NCBI GenBank assembly: GCA_000328365.1
Contig: KB307129.1
Span: forward strand, 57,115-121,114
From: Capitella teleta
Taxonomy: Eukaryota; Annelida; Polychaeta; Capitellidae
Length of the DNA: 64,000 bases
Direction of reading: 5' to 3'
Positions within the stretch are counted from its first letter, which is position 1. Each line of letters begins with the position of its first letter. The notes below the pieces were generated by a model. That model worked only from the letters and a program-made list of their open reading frames with translations. It searched no databases and was not told where the DNA came from. A program made the position numbers and the translations under genes. Of this stretch, positions 1 to 11,359 are shown one piece after another.

Positions 1-164
1 CCGATAGTGTGTTTTATTGGCATTCTTGACAGCTGCAAGCACTTCACTTTTTGCCTCACAGTACATTTCATGACGCGCACAGTCAACTGCGTTCTCCTTC
101 ACGATCTCTTCAATCGAGGCCACTTCTGCTTTGCATTCTTAATTATATCGAGGGAGTACCGGGA

Positions 165-796
165 TTCAGGAACGGGGCGTCTTAAAGTTCTTTATATGGA
201 GCGTCACATCGTCCCCTTGTACAGCATCGATCGCATATGTCACCTTCTAACGAGGAAAGCATTCGAGCAGCTTATACATGCGTTTATTTCATCCCGACTG
301 AACTATGACAATGCGCTCCTGTACGGACTGCCCCAAAGGCTGTTGAAACTGCAGCGCATCCAGAACATCGCCTCGAGAATCATTACTCGGACGAAAACTC
401 GCCAAACACATCACGCCTGTTCCGATGGATCTGCATTGGCGGCCCGTTACGCAGAGTATTAAATGTGTGCATGCCATATGGCATCCGATTATCTGTGTGA
501 CCTGCTGTACAGCGTCTTACCAACGTGACCCCTCCGAGTTACACCATATACTGAGTGTCTACATATACTCAGCTCGGGACAGAACATTTGAAATGCACAC
601 CCTCGAATTGACACATTTGCCAGAGAGGCTACGCCGAGCGGAGTCGATATCTGTTTTCAAAAAACATTTGAAAATGTTTCTCCTCCTTTTTCGAATATTC
701 TACCTAACCTGAATTTATGACTTATGTTCAGCGTTTAGAGCATCTATTTGTGATTTTACGCTGCGAGGGGAAAAAAAAAAAAAAAAAAAAAAAAAC
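165..796 (+). mobile_element. CR1/L2-like LINE, 3' end fragment
   Basis: Two overlapping frames encode the end of a non-LTR reverse transcriptase. The first (to about 420) reads AFISSRLNYDNALLYGLP then KLQRIQNIASRIITRTK, the usual pattern just after the RT thumb. The second (425-712) starts LHWRPVTQSIK and ends RLRRAESISVFKKHLK, the conserved LINE C-terminus. The frame change between them shows the copy is dead. An A-run at 771-796 closes the element and looks like its retroposition tail. Only about 180 residues remain, so this is a 5'-truncated copy. The family name is by pattern; CR1 and L2 cannot be separated here. Confidence 0.8.
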
Positions 797-2167
797 CTTA
801 TAATTTTTTATTTATATAAAAAGACAGTTCGTGGGAAATGAAAAGAATCCGCATACCATCCTTAACTATGATATACACAGAGCCTGCTGTAACTTGGTAG
901 GCCTATGTCACTCAGTTAGAACAAGGAACAATCATCATTTTTGAAGGGAGATATTCCATACAAAAATACTCTGAAAAACTCTAATTATTTAGATATATCA
1001 CATATCGGCTTAGTTGTGTACTTGCAGACATCTAGAACTATATTAGCAATATAGATGACACCCAATCATGATGAAACTTTACATCCAGTCTGTTGATCGA
1101 GAGTACGAAAATGTCAAAATGTTATCACCCACCAGCTTATGTATCAAGAGATTTGCATCATGCTGAGTTTCATATAAAATGACAATTTGTTGGAATGAAA
1201 GAATCCGCAGACCATTTAAGCTACGATGCTATTAAGCTACACCCTGTACCTGGTTATGGAATTCATCAAGAAGGAAAATATACTACCATGAGTACGAGGA
1301 TGAACCCTCCAGATCTTGCTAAATAATTTTCGCCAAGCAACATAAAATGCATTTATCGCTTGGTTAAAAAATGGAAATCAGATAGAAATTGGAATATAAT
1401 GGCTTTAAGGGAGTCCATAAATAAGAATAACAAATAAGGAAACCGAGCTAGTTTGTCGGCAGGATGAGACAATTGCAGTGAATAGTTAAGTACGATTAGG
1501 TAAAATGAAGAAAGCTAATTATTGGCAAGTAAGTGAATTGGCAGAATAAGTGAATAGTGAATTAGGTAAAAACCCATACAAGTTTTCCCTGACGACACAG
1601 GTGTGAAAATATAATAAGCCTGCCGACACAGGTGAGGGAATATGACTTCCGGTCAAGATATTTTCCGCAGACGCAACGAGTGGACAAGAATAATGACGAA
1701 TCTGGAACAAAATGTTTGGACCCCCTTTTCACCGTCGATAAATGAAATTATCGTACCAATAATTTTGTTTTAATAAAGATAAATCTTGGCGCCATAAAAC
1801 GGAACCGTAAAAAGAAAAAAAAAATACAAAATACAAAATACAAAAAGAATTGAACAACTGTGCAACAATACCCAAAAGTACAAAAACTAAATCCAGCTGA
1901 CAGTAGATAGGCTGAATCAGCTACTCGTTTGGACTTCTCTTGAGAAATAATTATTTGCACGCGTGAGATCCATTATAATTATTCCCAGGGTGAATGGCGG
2001 TGGTTGATTTATTCACAACATGACAATTAATGACTAAACCGAGATTACAGGAACTTTTATCATTGTAACCGATATTATATAATTAAAATTTTATTTGAAT
2101 TGTATTTTATAGAATAATGGTCTGCAAAATTTTGACATATTATTAGTAATAATTTAATTGAACTTCT
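797..2167. other. Intergenic, AT-rich; nothing recognised
   Basis: No gene or known repeat is seen. A short phrase (aatccgca.accat preceded by gaatgaaa or gaaatgaaa) recurs at about 836-858 and 1193-1215, suggesting a degraded repeat. The ORF-like stretches at 1519-1710 and 1748-1960 have no recognisable content. Confidence 0.4.
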
Positions 2168-2400
2168 GTTAGGAGAAAGGAGAGTTAAATCATCTGCATA
2201 ACAAAGAGCCCCAACAGAAGTGCTCACAAAATGACAACCAATAGTTGATCAACTCATTCTATATAAAAGAACATCCATATAAAGACCCTCAAAAAAGTAA
2301 CGGGGATAAAACATTTCCCTGTTTAACACCATTTGTGCACTTAAAAGAGAACATTCAATTGCTATTAGCAGAAACTGAAGTACAAATCAACCTTCAAGAT
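2168..2400 (-). mobile_element. LINE reverse-transcriptase core fragment
   Basis: Read on the minus strand, this encodes CTNGVKQGNVLSPLLF and then, after a frame change, STIGCHFVSTSVGALCYADD followed by LTLLSPNR. These are RT domains 4 and 5: the G-V-K-Q-G-x-x-L-S-P motif and the catalytic Y-A-D-D box. In-frame stops and a frameshift make it non-functional. Neither the endonuclease nor the 3' end can be seen. The FVGALCYADD style resembles non-LTR elements of CR1/L2 or RTE type. Confidence 0.75.
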
Positions 2401-2526
2401 TGATCGCGTTCGTGCTTGATCTTAATTGAATATCACACTTAATTTTAGCAAAAAGCACAACAGTTGTGCGTGCGCTTATCTATGATGCGTCTTTAACAAA
2501 AGTGAAGCCTGCTCATGAAATCGATG

Positions 2527-2950
2527 GTCGAGGGTGGCTGTGTAGTGGTCGCGTCTAGCTCACATATTGTGTCAACCTTCGATCATGGGACCGATATAGG
2601 GAGGTCGCTGGTCGCGTTTGGCATATGTTCGTCTTATATATAGGGTTTTTAGAATTGTAAATACGTTGGGAACGAGCCAAGTGGTCGTTTTAGACATGTA
2701 GTCGTTCAAAACAAGTGGTCGTTAATACAAGCTATGTTGTACTTGTACTTGTACAAATGTTTCTCGTAGATGTTTGGGAAGGACTTCGTATTCGGTCACC
2801 TTCGTGGCAAGTCCACAAAAATGAGGATGACAGTCAAGTCATTTTGTGTCTCATCCTGCTCTCTTGATCACTACCTGAACTGTCTTTTTATTCGTGTAAA
2901 TCTGCCGGTGTAATAAGGCGCAAATGGCACTGAATGAATGGATGTTTTTT
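2527..2950 (+). mobile_element. Possible tRNA-derived SINE with GAAT tail
   Basis: The start (ggtggctgtgtagtggtcgc) resembles a pol III A box and is followed about 45 bp later by a B-box-like stretch (ccttcgatcatgggacc). The other end reads cgcaaatggcactgaatgaatgg, like the short repeat tail that CR1/L2-type LINEs give to partner SINEs. The intervening 330 bp contains repeated 'gtggtcgtt' phrases. No second copy was found in the window, so the assignment rests on box-like matches only. Confidence 0.35.
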
Positions 2951-3046
2951 TACGGCTTTCTGATACTAAAAATATGACTAGTATATTAGTGCCCCCAGCG
3001 GTGAATAGGAAGCGTAATTGTCGTCACAAAGAAAGTAAACGTAACC

Positions 3047-3119
3047 CATAAAATCAACGCTGTGAACACCAAACAGCTTAGTGTCTCAATGCTAAACTGC
3101 TTACAGCGTTGATTTTATG
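3047..3119. repeat. Hairpin, 17-bp perfect arms
   Basis: Arms 3047-3063 and 3103-3119 are exact reverse complements, separated by 39 bp that contain a second imperfect stem (cagcttag against ctaaactg). It may be a small foldback element or a cruciform-prone site. Confidence 0.75.
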
Positions 3120-3312
3120 AGAGAGTTTAACGTCTCTGTCCTAAATTCGAGAAAAATACACCGTGATGTTTTATTAGAACGCAAAATAATGATTCTCCGA
3201 CCTTCATTTCATGTCATAAAAGAGACACAAATATAAACACTTAAATTCGCTGCTTCTAATTTTCCGCCATATCGGTTTGGTTCACATAATTACCAGTCAG
3301 AAGGGGAGCCGC

Positions 3313-3359
<47 letters not shown>

Positions 3360-4239
3360 GCTGTAGTACTGGATCAACACCCTCTGATCAATTTCACTGG
3401 TTCTCTGGTCAGAAGAATATACTGGCATTATTGACGCATGCGCACACCATTGCCGGGTGGTAAGCTCATTGGCGGATATTTTTAGTGACATATTTAGTGC
3501 CAGAAGAGCTTCGATCCCCGGTTTGCGGATCAGCAATTTGAATTTGATTTTGCAAAATAACCTCAGCAAGATGGGCAACTTGATCAAGGCGTTTCGATGT
3601 GATTTCTCCAGATTAAAAGTTATTTGAATAGTAAAATAGATTCGAGAGCATTTTTAGCTATGGTTCAGATATTCAATGCAATTTGAGAATAGAATTTCAA
3701 TGACATTTGCTTCATCTTGTTGTATTCAGCAAATACTGTGAATAAATTTCCACTCGTCTTCCAGCCGCGGTCTTGTAGCCTTTTATCTCTTTCGGCCTGC
3801 CTCCTAATATAAGATGCCGATTGTGTTCTACGTGGGTTCTTAGCTTCGGTCTGTTTGTGTTCTCTAGGTTTTATTCGACTGCTCGATCCTTCGTGACCAT
3901 TTAATTTGGCGCACCCCTGGCAATTTTGTCAATTGTGTGCAACAGAGCCATTTCAGTAGTGTTTTGATAATTGATAATTAGAAATTTATTGTGCATTATT
4001 CAGATAATACGGATATATACTGGTCTTTGGCCTTCAAAACAGGTGTTATAAAGGTCTTTTTAAGATCGATTTGAATTTGCGCTGATTGAAATACAATTAC
4101 CACAAGAAAATATTCCTATCTCAACAAATAAGCCTTCCAATGCCACGAGTGGATAAAAAATGACCATATCTTAATGATGTCACTGATATTAAGCTTATAA
4201 CATTTCATATTTTCTCTTGTGTTGACTGTTAATACGAAA
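3120..4239. other. Intergenic with a 42-A homopolymer
   Basis: A pure A-run of 42 bases occupies 3315-3356, directly after gggagccgcgc. It may be the tail of a retroposed sequence whose body (3120-3314) I do not recognise. Nothing else is seen through to the LINE tail at 4240. Confidence 0.5.
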
Positions 4240-5160
4240 AAAATTATTGAATTGAGTTGAATTGGATTTAGTTTATTTGTCCATAAAATCCGAAATAATA
4301 CAAACACACGTGGTTTATTTAAAATTAGTCTACAGCCAAGCTTTTTGAGACAGAGTATCAAATTTAAATGTCATTTGGCTGTCTCTCCCCATATATCAAA
4401 ACATTAAAAAAAGGTTTGGAAAAAACTAAAGCATAATAGTGGGTCTTTGGGGTAGCACAGTTGAATTAGAGACCCTTTAATGATTAATTAACGGATCTCT
4501 AAATTGAACCAATTTCAAACATTAATATTACATGTAATGCCAATGTTTTTGAACATTTCCTTTTATTCCTGTTAATGTGCTCATTCCATTACAACCTCTT
4601 ATCAAGTTTTACATCAAGGGATAATGATAGAATCAAATCCATTTGATTGAGGCTATATAATTCATGTTCAATGTTATGGATGCTGATCGTGGATTAAATA
4701 TTATATTGAATGTAATGCTAATTTTTTTTTTTAGGATTGAGGGATAGCTTGTTCTGATTGAAGCCATTTGTACTTCGACATTCATTTATTGAAAATATAA
4801 TTTTGTTGAGACCCAATCCAAACATGGTGTCATCAGCGAAAAGTAAGAGTTTGAGCACAGAAAAGGAGGTATTCACAATATCATTAATGTACAACAGAAA
4901 CAAGACAGCACACAAAGTTGAATTCTGGGGTGCACCACATGTAATAGTCTAATCAAATGAGTTGCAGCCATGCCATGACGGGAATTGAGACCTTTTACAC
5001 CAAATGTCTTTGATCAAATTGAGGAAATAATTTCGAAAACCAATAGGAAATCAATTTGTGGAGAATAATTTCATGATTCAGAAGTATTAAAAGCCTTTGA
5101 TAGATCAATTATCTGACACCAATTAGCAGATCAGATGCCTCCATGTTCCAGACCGCATAG
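4240..5160 (-). mobile_element. Degenerate non-LTR retrotransposon (LINE)
   Basis: On the minus strand, 5110-5030 gives a degraded IDLSKAFNTSNHEIILHKL, then 4945-4718 gives CGAPQNSTL, VLFLLYINDIVN, LLLFADDT and NQNKLSLNPKK. These match RT domains: D-L-S-K-A-F-D, C-G-V-P-Q-G-S, L-L-F-L-x-Y-I-N-D and the F-A-D-D catalytic box. Further down, around 4620, LDVKLDKRL and NEHIN echo the F-L-G-V-x-I-D-x-x-L-x-W-x-x-H-I motif. The lower end, with repeated caattcaactcaattcaat, looks like the 3' tail. Many stops are present. It lies just downstream of the GPCR gene. Confidence 0.75.
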
Positions 5161-5327
5161 CAATCGTATCAAAGTGAATGCATTTATAATACAGTGTGTA
5201 ACAAATGAGAATTGAAGGACAAGTGCGTGCTTAAAATGTATCACAATAGCCTATTACATCATCCTGAATCCCTTGCTCAGATACGTGCGGGTTTAGCGTA
5301 CACCCAAGTGTGTGCTGAAGTCGGACT

Positions 5328-6482
5328 TCAGATTTTTGTCGTCGCATCTGATACAGTATTAAAATAAGAAGTATTTAAATCAGAAGCTGAATGCTTTTGC
5401 CTGATCTTCGGCGCACCCATTTGACCAAATAACTTAAGGACAGCATCGCGACACTGGGCATTCTGTAGGAAGTAGATCAAGGGATCTGCCACAATACCGA
5501 CCAGAGGCAGGCTACGTGTCATGTGAAACGCAACTAGCAGGTCAAATGGTGTCGCCTGTCCTTTTTTAATGTAGAAGAAAATCAAATTACCAAGCGAGTT
5601 GTTCGGGATCCACGTCACAAGAAGCACACCGACAGCCAAAAAGACGATCTTGACAATCTTCAGATCACTTTGTGATGACTTGGTCGTCGTTTCAGAGGCA
5701 TTTATGCTTTTGGCTTTGCGCTTTGCGATGACAACTGCCACGCCAAGAATGATGTTTAGCAGAACAACGAGTCCCATGCAAACATACAAGTTCGGATTGT
5801 AAATATAGAGCCCGTATGATTCAGGGTAGACCACCAATCCAATGCAAGGAGCAAAAGGCTCCCACTCGTTCCAGAAGAGCAAAACTGCGCTTTTAGCTGT
5901 GACCAGCAGCCATGAGATCATGATGACGACGCGACAGGTTCTTCGTGTCATACGGTACATGTGCTGCAAGGGCGAGGTGATTGCAAACAGTCGTTCACAG
6001 GTGATCAAGAGAAGCGCGGTGACTGTCGAGTCAAACCCAATATTTATACCAATTACGGCACCAATGCATGGTATCTTGCGAGTCATGATGAATCGCTTGC
6101 CAACTTCAGTGTACTGGAACAGCAGAAATGGTTGCGTAACCAAGCAAGTGATCAAGTCGCTCATTGTCATGTTGAAGATGAGCTGATGAACAGGTTTTCC
6201 TTTCGACAGCAACGATGAATTCATAAAAGCAACTGCTGTGATGAGATTAAAGATGAAGCCCACTGTCAGAATTGGGTAAACCGCCAGCAGGATCCATGGG
6301 AACCATGCAGTGATGTCATCAGTCGGTTGCACATCGATGATGTTTGCTGACGATGTGCTGATATCAATTTCGTCAGTCGACAATTCTCCTGTTGCATCTG
6401 TTGAATAGTACGACATCGTGGATAACGACATGATTCCAGTAAGACTGCGGAGCATGCAATGGGGTGTGAGCACGACCTGCAA
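5328..6482 (-). CDS. Rhodopsin-class G protein-coupled receptor, orphan, single exon
   Basis: A 384-residue seven-transmembrane receptor expected at the plasma membrane. TM1 (about 60-85) has GFIFNLITAV with the conserved Asn. TM2 has the conserved Asp (TMSDLITC). Extracellular loop 1/TM3 carries the disulfide Cys (RKIPCIG), and the DRY box is replaced by C-E-R (LITCERLFAI). TM4 has its Trp (MISWLL). TM6 has V-T-W-I-P in place of C-W-x-P. TM7 has D-P-L-I-Y where most receptors have N-P-x-x-Y. The tail is short (about 45 residues). The acidic N-terminus has several Ser/Thr and no signal peptide. Alternative starts exist at Met10, 18 and 23; the first Met was kept because nothing excludes it. 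Subfamily and ligand are not recognised. It is intronless, unlike its multi-exon neighbours, which is common for such receptors. Confidence 0.9.
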   Translation of the reverse strand: MQVVLTPHCMLRSLTGIMSLSTMSYYSTDATGELSTDEIDISTSSANIIDVQPTDDITAWFPWILLAVYPILTVGFIFNLITAVAFMNSSLLSKGKPVHQLIFNMTMSDLITCLVTQPFLLFQYTEVGKRFIMTRKIPCIGAVIGINIGFDSTVTALLLITCERLFAITSPLQHMYRMTRRTCRVVIMISWLLVTAKSAVLLFWNEWEPFAPCIGLVVYPESYGLYIYNPNLYVCMGLVVLLNIILGVAVVIAKRKAKSINASETTTKSSQSDLKIVKIVFLAVGVLLVTWIPNNSLGNLIFFYIKKGQATPFDLLVAFHMTRSLPLVGIVADPLIYFLQNAQCRDAVLKLFGQMGAPKIRQKHSASDLNTSYFNTVSDATTKI

Positions 6483-6820
6483 TGCGTGTGATGCCTAGTT
6501 AGCTCCACAGACGGAATGGTTTGTGCCATCGGCTGCCGGTTAGCTAGGTTGCGCACCGAATATGAATTTATCTGTAGTGTTGCCATTGGGTGATGATGTA
6601 TCCCTCGTACACATCTCCGATACGACTATTCTTATACTTTTCATTTAGTCCCATCCATCCATAACTATGCCTCCTATGCCTTTGAGAGCCACCAATGGCA
6701 TAAGATCTATTTGTTATAGACAAAAGAAGATTCTGAAAAACTACTGTAGGATTAAGACATGAAACGGGTGAGTCAACTTCAGAGCAGTCAATTAAGCTGT
6801 ATGGCCGAATTCTCGTTTGA

Positions 6821-7017
6821 GAAGGGTAGGTTTGGGTTATATGTGTGGGTTACCCGAGAGCATTGTCTGTGGGCGTCAAAGCTTGACGATGAAATGACAA
6901 GCATTGAGTATCGGCATCAAAGCTTGAAGAAAATTAGCCTTGTCATTTCATTGCCGTATGCTTTGACGCTGACATACAATGTTTTTGTAACCCACATATA
7001 ACCCAAACCTACCCTTC
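6821..7017. repeat. Long foldback hairpin, about 80-bp imperfect arms
   Basis: The left arm (6821-6900) and the right arm (about 6938-7017) are reverse complements with some mismatches and small gaps. The outer 30 bp (gaagggtaggtttgggttat and onward) match almost exactly; the inner part pairs gcgtcaaagc...gaaatgacaag with its complement. The loop is about 37 bp. It looks like a foldback transposon or MITE. No target-site duplication could be confirmed. Confidence 0.8.
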
Positions 7018-7648
7018 TTGGAAGAATGTATGCCAAGGCCGATTATAATTCAATCTGAGAGAATGCTGCCAAATACACCATTTGAAGGACTTCAACTCTG
7101 ACTCTAAGTACATGTAATTTTAGGAACAAAGAAACAATGGCGTCAAAGTGAAAAAAACATAATGATAGATGATTGGAATAGAATTATCAGAATTCTAAAT
7201 TATGCTATCATGATCATAATTATACAGATACGAATTGTCGTTTCTTTGTGACAGCGCCACAGGCAAAATCAGGTCAGTATGTCACACCCGGCCTTGAATA
7301 GTCATCACGAACAAAGTGAATCGATTCATCAAAGGGATTGGTGATTTCTTATATAATTATATTGAATTAAGTTATTTCCTTTTGTTGTCCTGATGTTGTT
7401 TTCATTTGTAAATGTTCAAATTGTATAATTATTTGATTCCGCCTTGTCCCTCTATAACCTTTAAGGCGTTTTAAAAAAATACCGTCGTATTCGATGCTTC
7501 CCATTTTGGTTAGTGGTAAAGAACAAAAGATTAAAGAATTTACATCTAATTAGGTACATTATAATGTGGCTGCTTACGACGCAACTGTGCACAATTTGAA
7601 AGAGCTTGGCAACATACACCAAGATTTTTGTATTGATCTTGGCAATCA
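7018..7648. other. Intergenic; nothing recognised
   Basis: AT-rich sequence between the foldback hairpin and the mariner element, without a supported gene, RNA or repeat. Confidence 0.4.
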
Positions 7649-8366
7649 TACGAGGGTTGTTCGAAAAGTTCTAGGCCTGACATGAAAGGCACAATGCTAG
7701 AGACGTCAAATTTGGAGGTTAGATAAATTGACTATTCCCAAGATCACACATGGCTTTAATTTATTATTTCCCTGGCACAACTAGTTTTTTGATAGAGCGC
7801 ATTTCTATCGACATCACTGTCAAAACCTTATTTCGGGTGCCAAAAGTTTGATTTGTGGGCCTATCGTAACACTTTCTCTCGACATCTGATTACTGATTTT
7901 AATATAGTACACTGCTTGTTTATTGGCATTGCTGTGATGAAAATTGAATTGAATTCCGACAACCAAACATTTAGTTAGGGAAATTGCGCTACGGAGGGGC
8001 ATAAGAAAATACCGGCGCATATATTGCTAATTCGAGAAAAAAGCCAGTCGGCCATGTGAAATAATCATTTCGCAACATATGCTAATGTTTTATGCAATGT
8101 GAAAAATATGTAAACTTAGAGCATTTGTTAGTGTCTTACAATTTTGCCTTTCTGCAAATTTAGTTCATTATATATCACTATAAATGTATGTGTCTGAGAA
8201 TTTATTCGAGTGAAAAATATTGGCTGTATCCATATCACGTGACTTTCTGGGAAATTCACTGATTGCAATTTTCATATGAAAAGCTAACCTAAACTCATTC
8301 CAAATTTCAGTTTTCTCTGTTCACGTCCTCTATGTTAGGCCGAAAACTCTTCGAACAACCCTCGTA
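7649..8366. mobile_element. Non-autonomous mariner-type element with TIRs and TA duplication
   Basis: Terminal inverted repeats begin at 7651 (cgagggttgttcgaaaagtt) and end at 8364 (reverse complement cgagggttgttcgaagagtt). They stay similar for about 34 bp (ctaggcctgacat against ttcggcctaacat). Each end is flanked by TA (7649-7650 and 8365-8366), the mariner target duplication. The 714-bp body is about half the length of an autonomous mariner, and no D,D34D transposase is readable, so it must have been moved by a transposase made elsewhere. The TIR consensus (CGAGGGTTGTTCGAAAAGTT) is of the kind seen on many animal mariners. Confidence 0.88.
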
Positions 8367-9760
8367 AAATACATGTTACCACATTTTCTTTTTGGGGTTT
8401 TCTGTGTTTTATCGCCATTTCAAAGTTTTTAAGGTCTTGTGGATAGTATGTATGGATTATCAGGGCTAACGTTTGTCCTTAAGTACAAACTTAAAAATAT
8501 ATAACTTTAATATATATTTTAAAATAAACCGCAATTTTGCAGTAATTAAATTGGAGTGAGTGAACTTGATACTCCTACCGTTCGTAGTATGGGTTGCGCA
8601 AAGAGATCAATTATTCTAATAGAGTAATGCTCAAAGCTATTTTTGACCAAATTAAGATTAACTAATAGCAGCGATGTGTCTGTAATAGCTAAAATAGCTT
8701 CACACCATTTGCAAAATGAGAGTGAATGTTGACCGTTTATCGTGTTCATAAAAATAATAAAAAAATAATAAAAAAATAAAAAAAAAATATGCTGATTATA
8801 GTTACGTCGTCACCGTATAACACACGCTAGTTTTGGTGTACCGTAAAACATCAATTTCCTTTCGTAAAAATTGGTTACACACAAATTGCCTTTATACTTC
8901 ATCAAACGATAACACATAGAAACCCCAAAAAGGAAAAAGCGGCAACGTGTATTTTCTGATAGATCAGGACAAAAATACTAGTACATAATTCACTTTACTG
9001 TATAATTATGTTGCCCAGCTCTTTCACCTTTTGCACGGTAGCATCGAAAGCAACCGCATTAACAGTTATCTGGTTATAGATATTATTGTGGCGCATCTGA
9101 GCAGCTCAACGTTGCTCATCATCTCAACATGTTCATTCAATTGAGTTCATCATCATGTTCTGTAATATTCAGTGTTTACAATGTATTCCAGGCACTTTTA
9201 GAAGGGCGTCGGACCCTGCCCTTGGCTGGAGGCGTCTTGCCCTTTTACATGGCCAGGGCCTGAGCGACCAACGCTGTGACGTAAGCATTTCTGACTAGCC
9301 AATCAGCGTCATCCACCGTGGCAGCCATGTTTGATTGTGCTCTCAGCCCACTTGCGGGGCAACGTTTAATCGTGATGTAATGTGTTGCGTTGCGTAAGTT
9401 AGCGTAAAAAAAAGCCGGCTACATGTATTTGTATTACACTGTTAAATGTATAGTATTTAATAGGATCTGAGCGGCACATTATGAATGCATTTCATAAAGT
9501 TGTAGCGTTCTTGACATCCCTGGACCCATACATATATTCATACAGTAATGGCAGATTGCCAATGATTATTAATTACAGTTCCACTATATTCACTTAATGC
9601 AAAAATAGTTATTAATAATTTCAAACTAACTTCCTCATTTTGTTCATTTCAAAACCTTTCTTTCCTTTAGAAATGACTCTATTGCATTTCTTTACATAAA
9701 AGAAAATTATGCAGACTGCATAATCTTTCAGGATAGTGTTAACCAGGGCACTGCCATGCT
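8367..9760. other. Intergenic with a small promoter-like cluster near 9.3 kb
   Basis: Mostly AT-rich and empty. Around 9278-9335 a more GC-rich patch holds a CRE-like tgacgtaa, a ccaatcag CCAAT box and gcagccatgtttg, a YY1-like sequence. No coding exon could be attached to it on either strand, so its role is uncertain. Confidence 0.3.
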
Positions 9761-9761
9761 G

Positions 9762-9925
9762 ATGAGTGAGTGAGTGAGTGAGTGATGGGGTTTTACGGCT
9801 TCACCCAATCCGATCGGATGACATGGGCGCCGGAGCAGAAGGTCCTGGACCGGGGTTTCCCCCTACTCTTATCGATAAATCCCAAGGGTTCTTTATCCTG
9901 CATACCACCATAGACGCCATGCTGA
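9762..9925 (-). mobile_element. SINE copy (same family as 51626-51906)
   Basis: Read on the minus strand, the body (ggcgcccatgtcatccgatc, then gaagccgtaaaaccccatca) ends in a cactcactcactcac tail that appears on the plus strand as gagtgagtgagtgagtg. The plus-strand repeat at 51818-51906 carries the same block (ggcgcccatgtcacccgaat ... gagctgtaaaaccccatcat). The tRNA-like head of this copy is not recognisable. Confidence 0.65.
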
Positions 9926-10118
9926 TGAGGACAATTCAAGGACTGGGTACGTGGGGGATAATTTTTCAAAAATGATTTAACAATGTTTTCTTGAGGGTTA
10001 TTGCAAATTAATCTTTCAAAATTTACTGATTGAAAATGGACTTCAAATTGGCATAAAAGATCCAAGACATTTTCGCTAATTTTGATCAATGCCCCTTCCT
10101 TATAACTCTTGAGCTCAG

Positions 10119-10395
10119 TCAGTCAGCTTCAAGTGGAAGGTGGCCTCTCTCGGCATAGAGCTTCATGAGTGGCTGAATATTTGTACAACTCACCTGAAAT
10201 GAATTAAGAGATATTCAGAAAGGTGAAATATTGTTGTATGTTGAGTTTCAAATATACCTTCATTTTTGTGGCGTTGGAGGGCTGAATGTGATCCTCAGTC
10301 CACTTGGGAATGACCCTCACAGATGTTATGCTTGCAGCGTCAAGTGCATATAGTTCTCGCACATGCACATACACATGCTCCCACTTACTAGCCAT
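10119..10395 (-). CDS. Possible small two-exon gene, 70 residues, unrecognised
   Basis: Exon 1 is 10258-10395 and exon 2 is 10119-10193, joined by a 64-bp GT-AG intron typical of this genome. The join keeps frame and gives 70 residues starting MASKWEHVYVHVREL and ending MKLYAERGHLPLEAD. There is no signal peptide or membrane segment. Support comes from the upstream sequence: within about 90 bp of the ATG are a perfect ETS site (ccggaagt) and a YY1-type box (gccgccatattg), which often mark housekeeping start sites. No family is recognised. It could also be the first two exons of a gene with alternative ends, or a chance ORF. Confidence 0.4.
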
Positions 10396-10439
10396 TTTAG
10401 CGATACGACTGACAACAAGCAGCGATCAGCGAATCGGCG

Positions 10440-10485
10440 TCAGAGCACAATTCAATATGGCGGCTCTCACAGTTGCCGGAAGTTG
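10440..10485 (-). promoter_or_regulatory. ETS and YY1 motifs upstream of the small minus-strand gene
   Basis: The plus strand shows caatatggcggctc (YY1 box in the minus orientation, gccgccatattg) at about 10453-10466 and ccggaagt (ETS) at about 10476-10483. Their closeness to a minus-strand ATG at 10395 fits a TATA-less start region. Confidence 0.45.
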
Positions 10486-11359
10486 CCGAGTCACTTACAA
10501 AGCCCATCTCATTATCTGTTATGTAAGTCATCTGTATACATGGCGTCCTGCCCTCGCGTTGAGCGCCCTGCTCTAAACATCGTCATCCCTGCCTCCAATC
10601 ATAAGCGTGGTGGGCATGTGTACAGCATAATAAACATTCCCGTTGTAATTATGTTAAAGATAAGCGATATATCCCTTAATGGGCTTGAATGTTAGTCAGC
10701 GAACTGCTTGACACGAGTCGATTTTACACCTCATTAGTCATTTCACAGAAAACAGGAGCCCGACTTGTCATCACGCACGGGGGCGGGGCCGGGGTTCTGG
10801 GTTTGATCCCTCCGTCACAGCATTCAAAATAATTACTTGTTCATGCATTTAATTGATAACAACTGCATATTTTGTTTAACTAACGACAACGTTCCTTTCA
10901 CGTCGTCGTCTTAGTCCGGACTCACAGCTCCTGACACGCACTAGTTTACTTTAGAATTATACAACCGTATAAGACTCTTTCCAACATGCCCATATGGTAA
11001 GTTAGTACTGGATCATTCGAGCTCAGCGCATCGTCTTCGACGCTTCTCCAAGAATTTTCTACAGAATACAACAATTAAAACTAATCGATAGTCATACTCA
11101 TCACCATGCTGACTCGCGATCGCAAGAAAAATGACCTAAAAAAAAGAAGCAGCGAAGCATTGCTTAAAGGGATGGGGAACTGAATTTTAAGTGATGTTCT
11201 ATTGACTCATAGCACCAGTTGATAGCATTCCGTGCCAAAAACACCATGCCTGGATGCAAGCGTAAGGAAATAATCCATTCCGAATATTGGGGTTAGCCTT
11301 GGGTCTATGGGAGAATGACTTCCATTACGAAGTATAGGAGGCAAACGTCAGCTGAAGGC
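10486..11359. other. Intergenic; no supported feature
   Basis: A B-box-like gggtttgatccctcc occurs near 10798, but there is no matching A box. Nothing else is recognised. Confidence 0.35.

Noticed and set aside
1748-1960. Hydrophobic 70-codon minus-strand ORF
   Set aside because: Phe-rich because of A/T homopolymers; no start context or homologous pattern.
3315-3356. CRISPR or ordered repeat array
   Set aside because: It is a simple A homopolymer; no CRISPR-like array exists in this eukaryotic sequence. The 44-bp array at 63.7 kb has no spacers.
10780-10820. tRNA-like B box (gggtttgatccctcc)
   Set aside because: No A box at the right distance and no second copy in the window.
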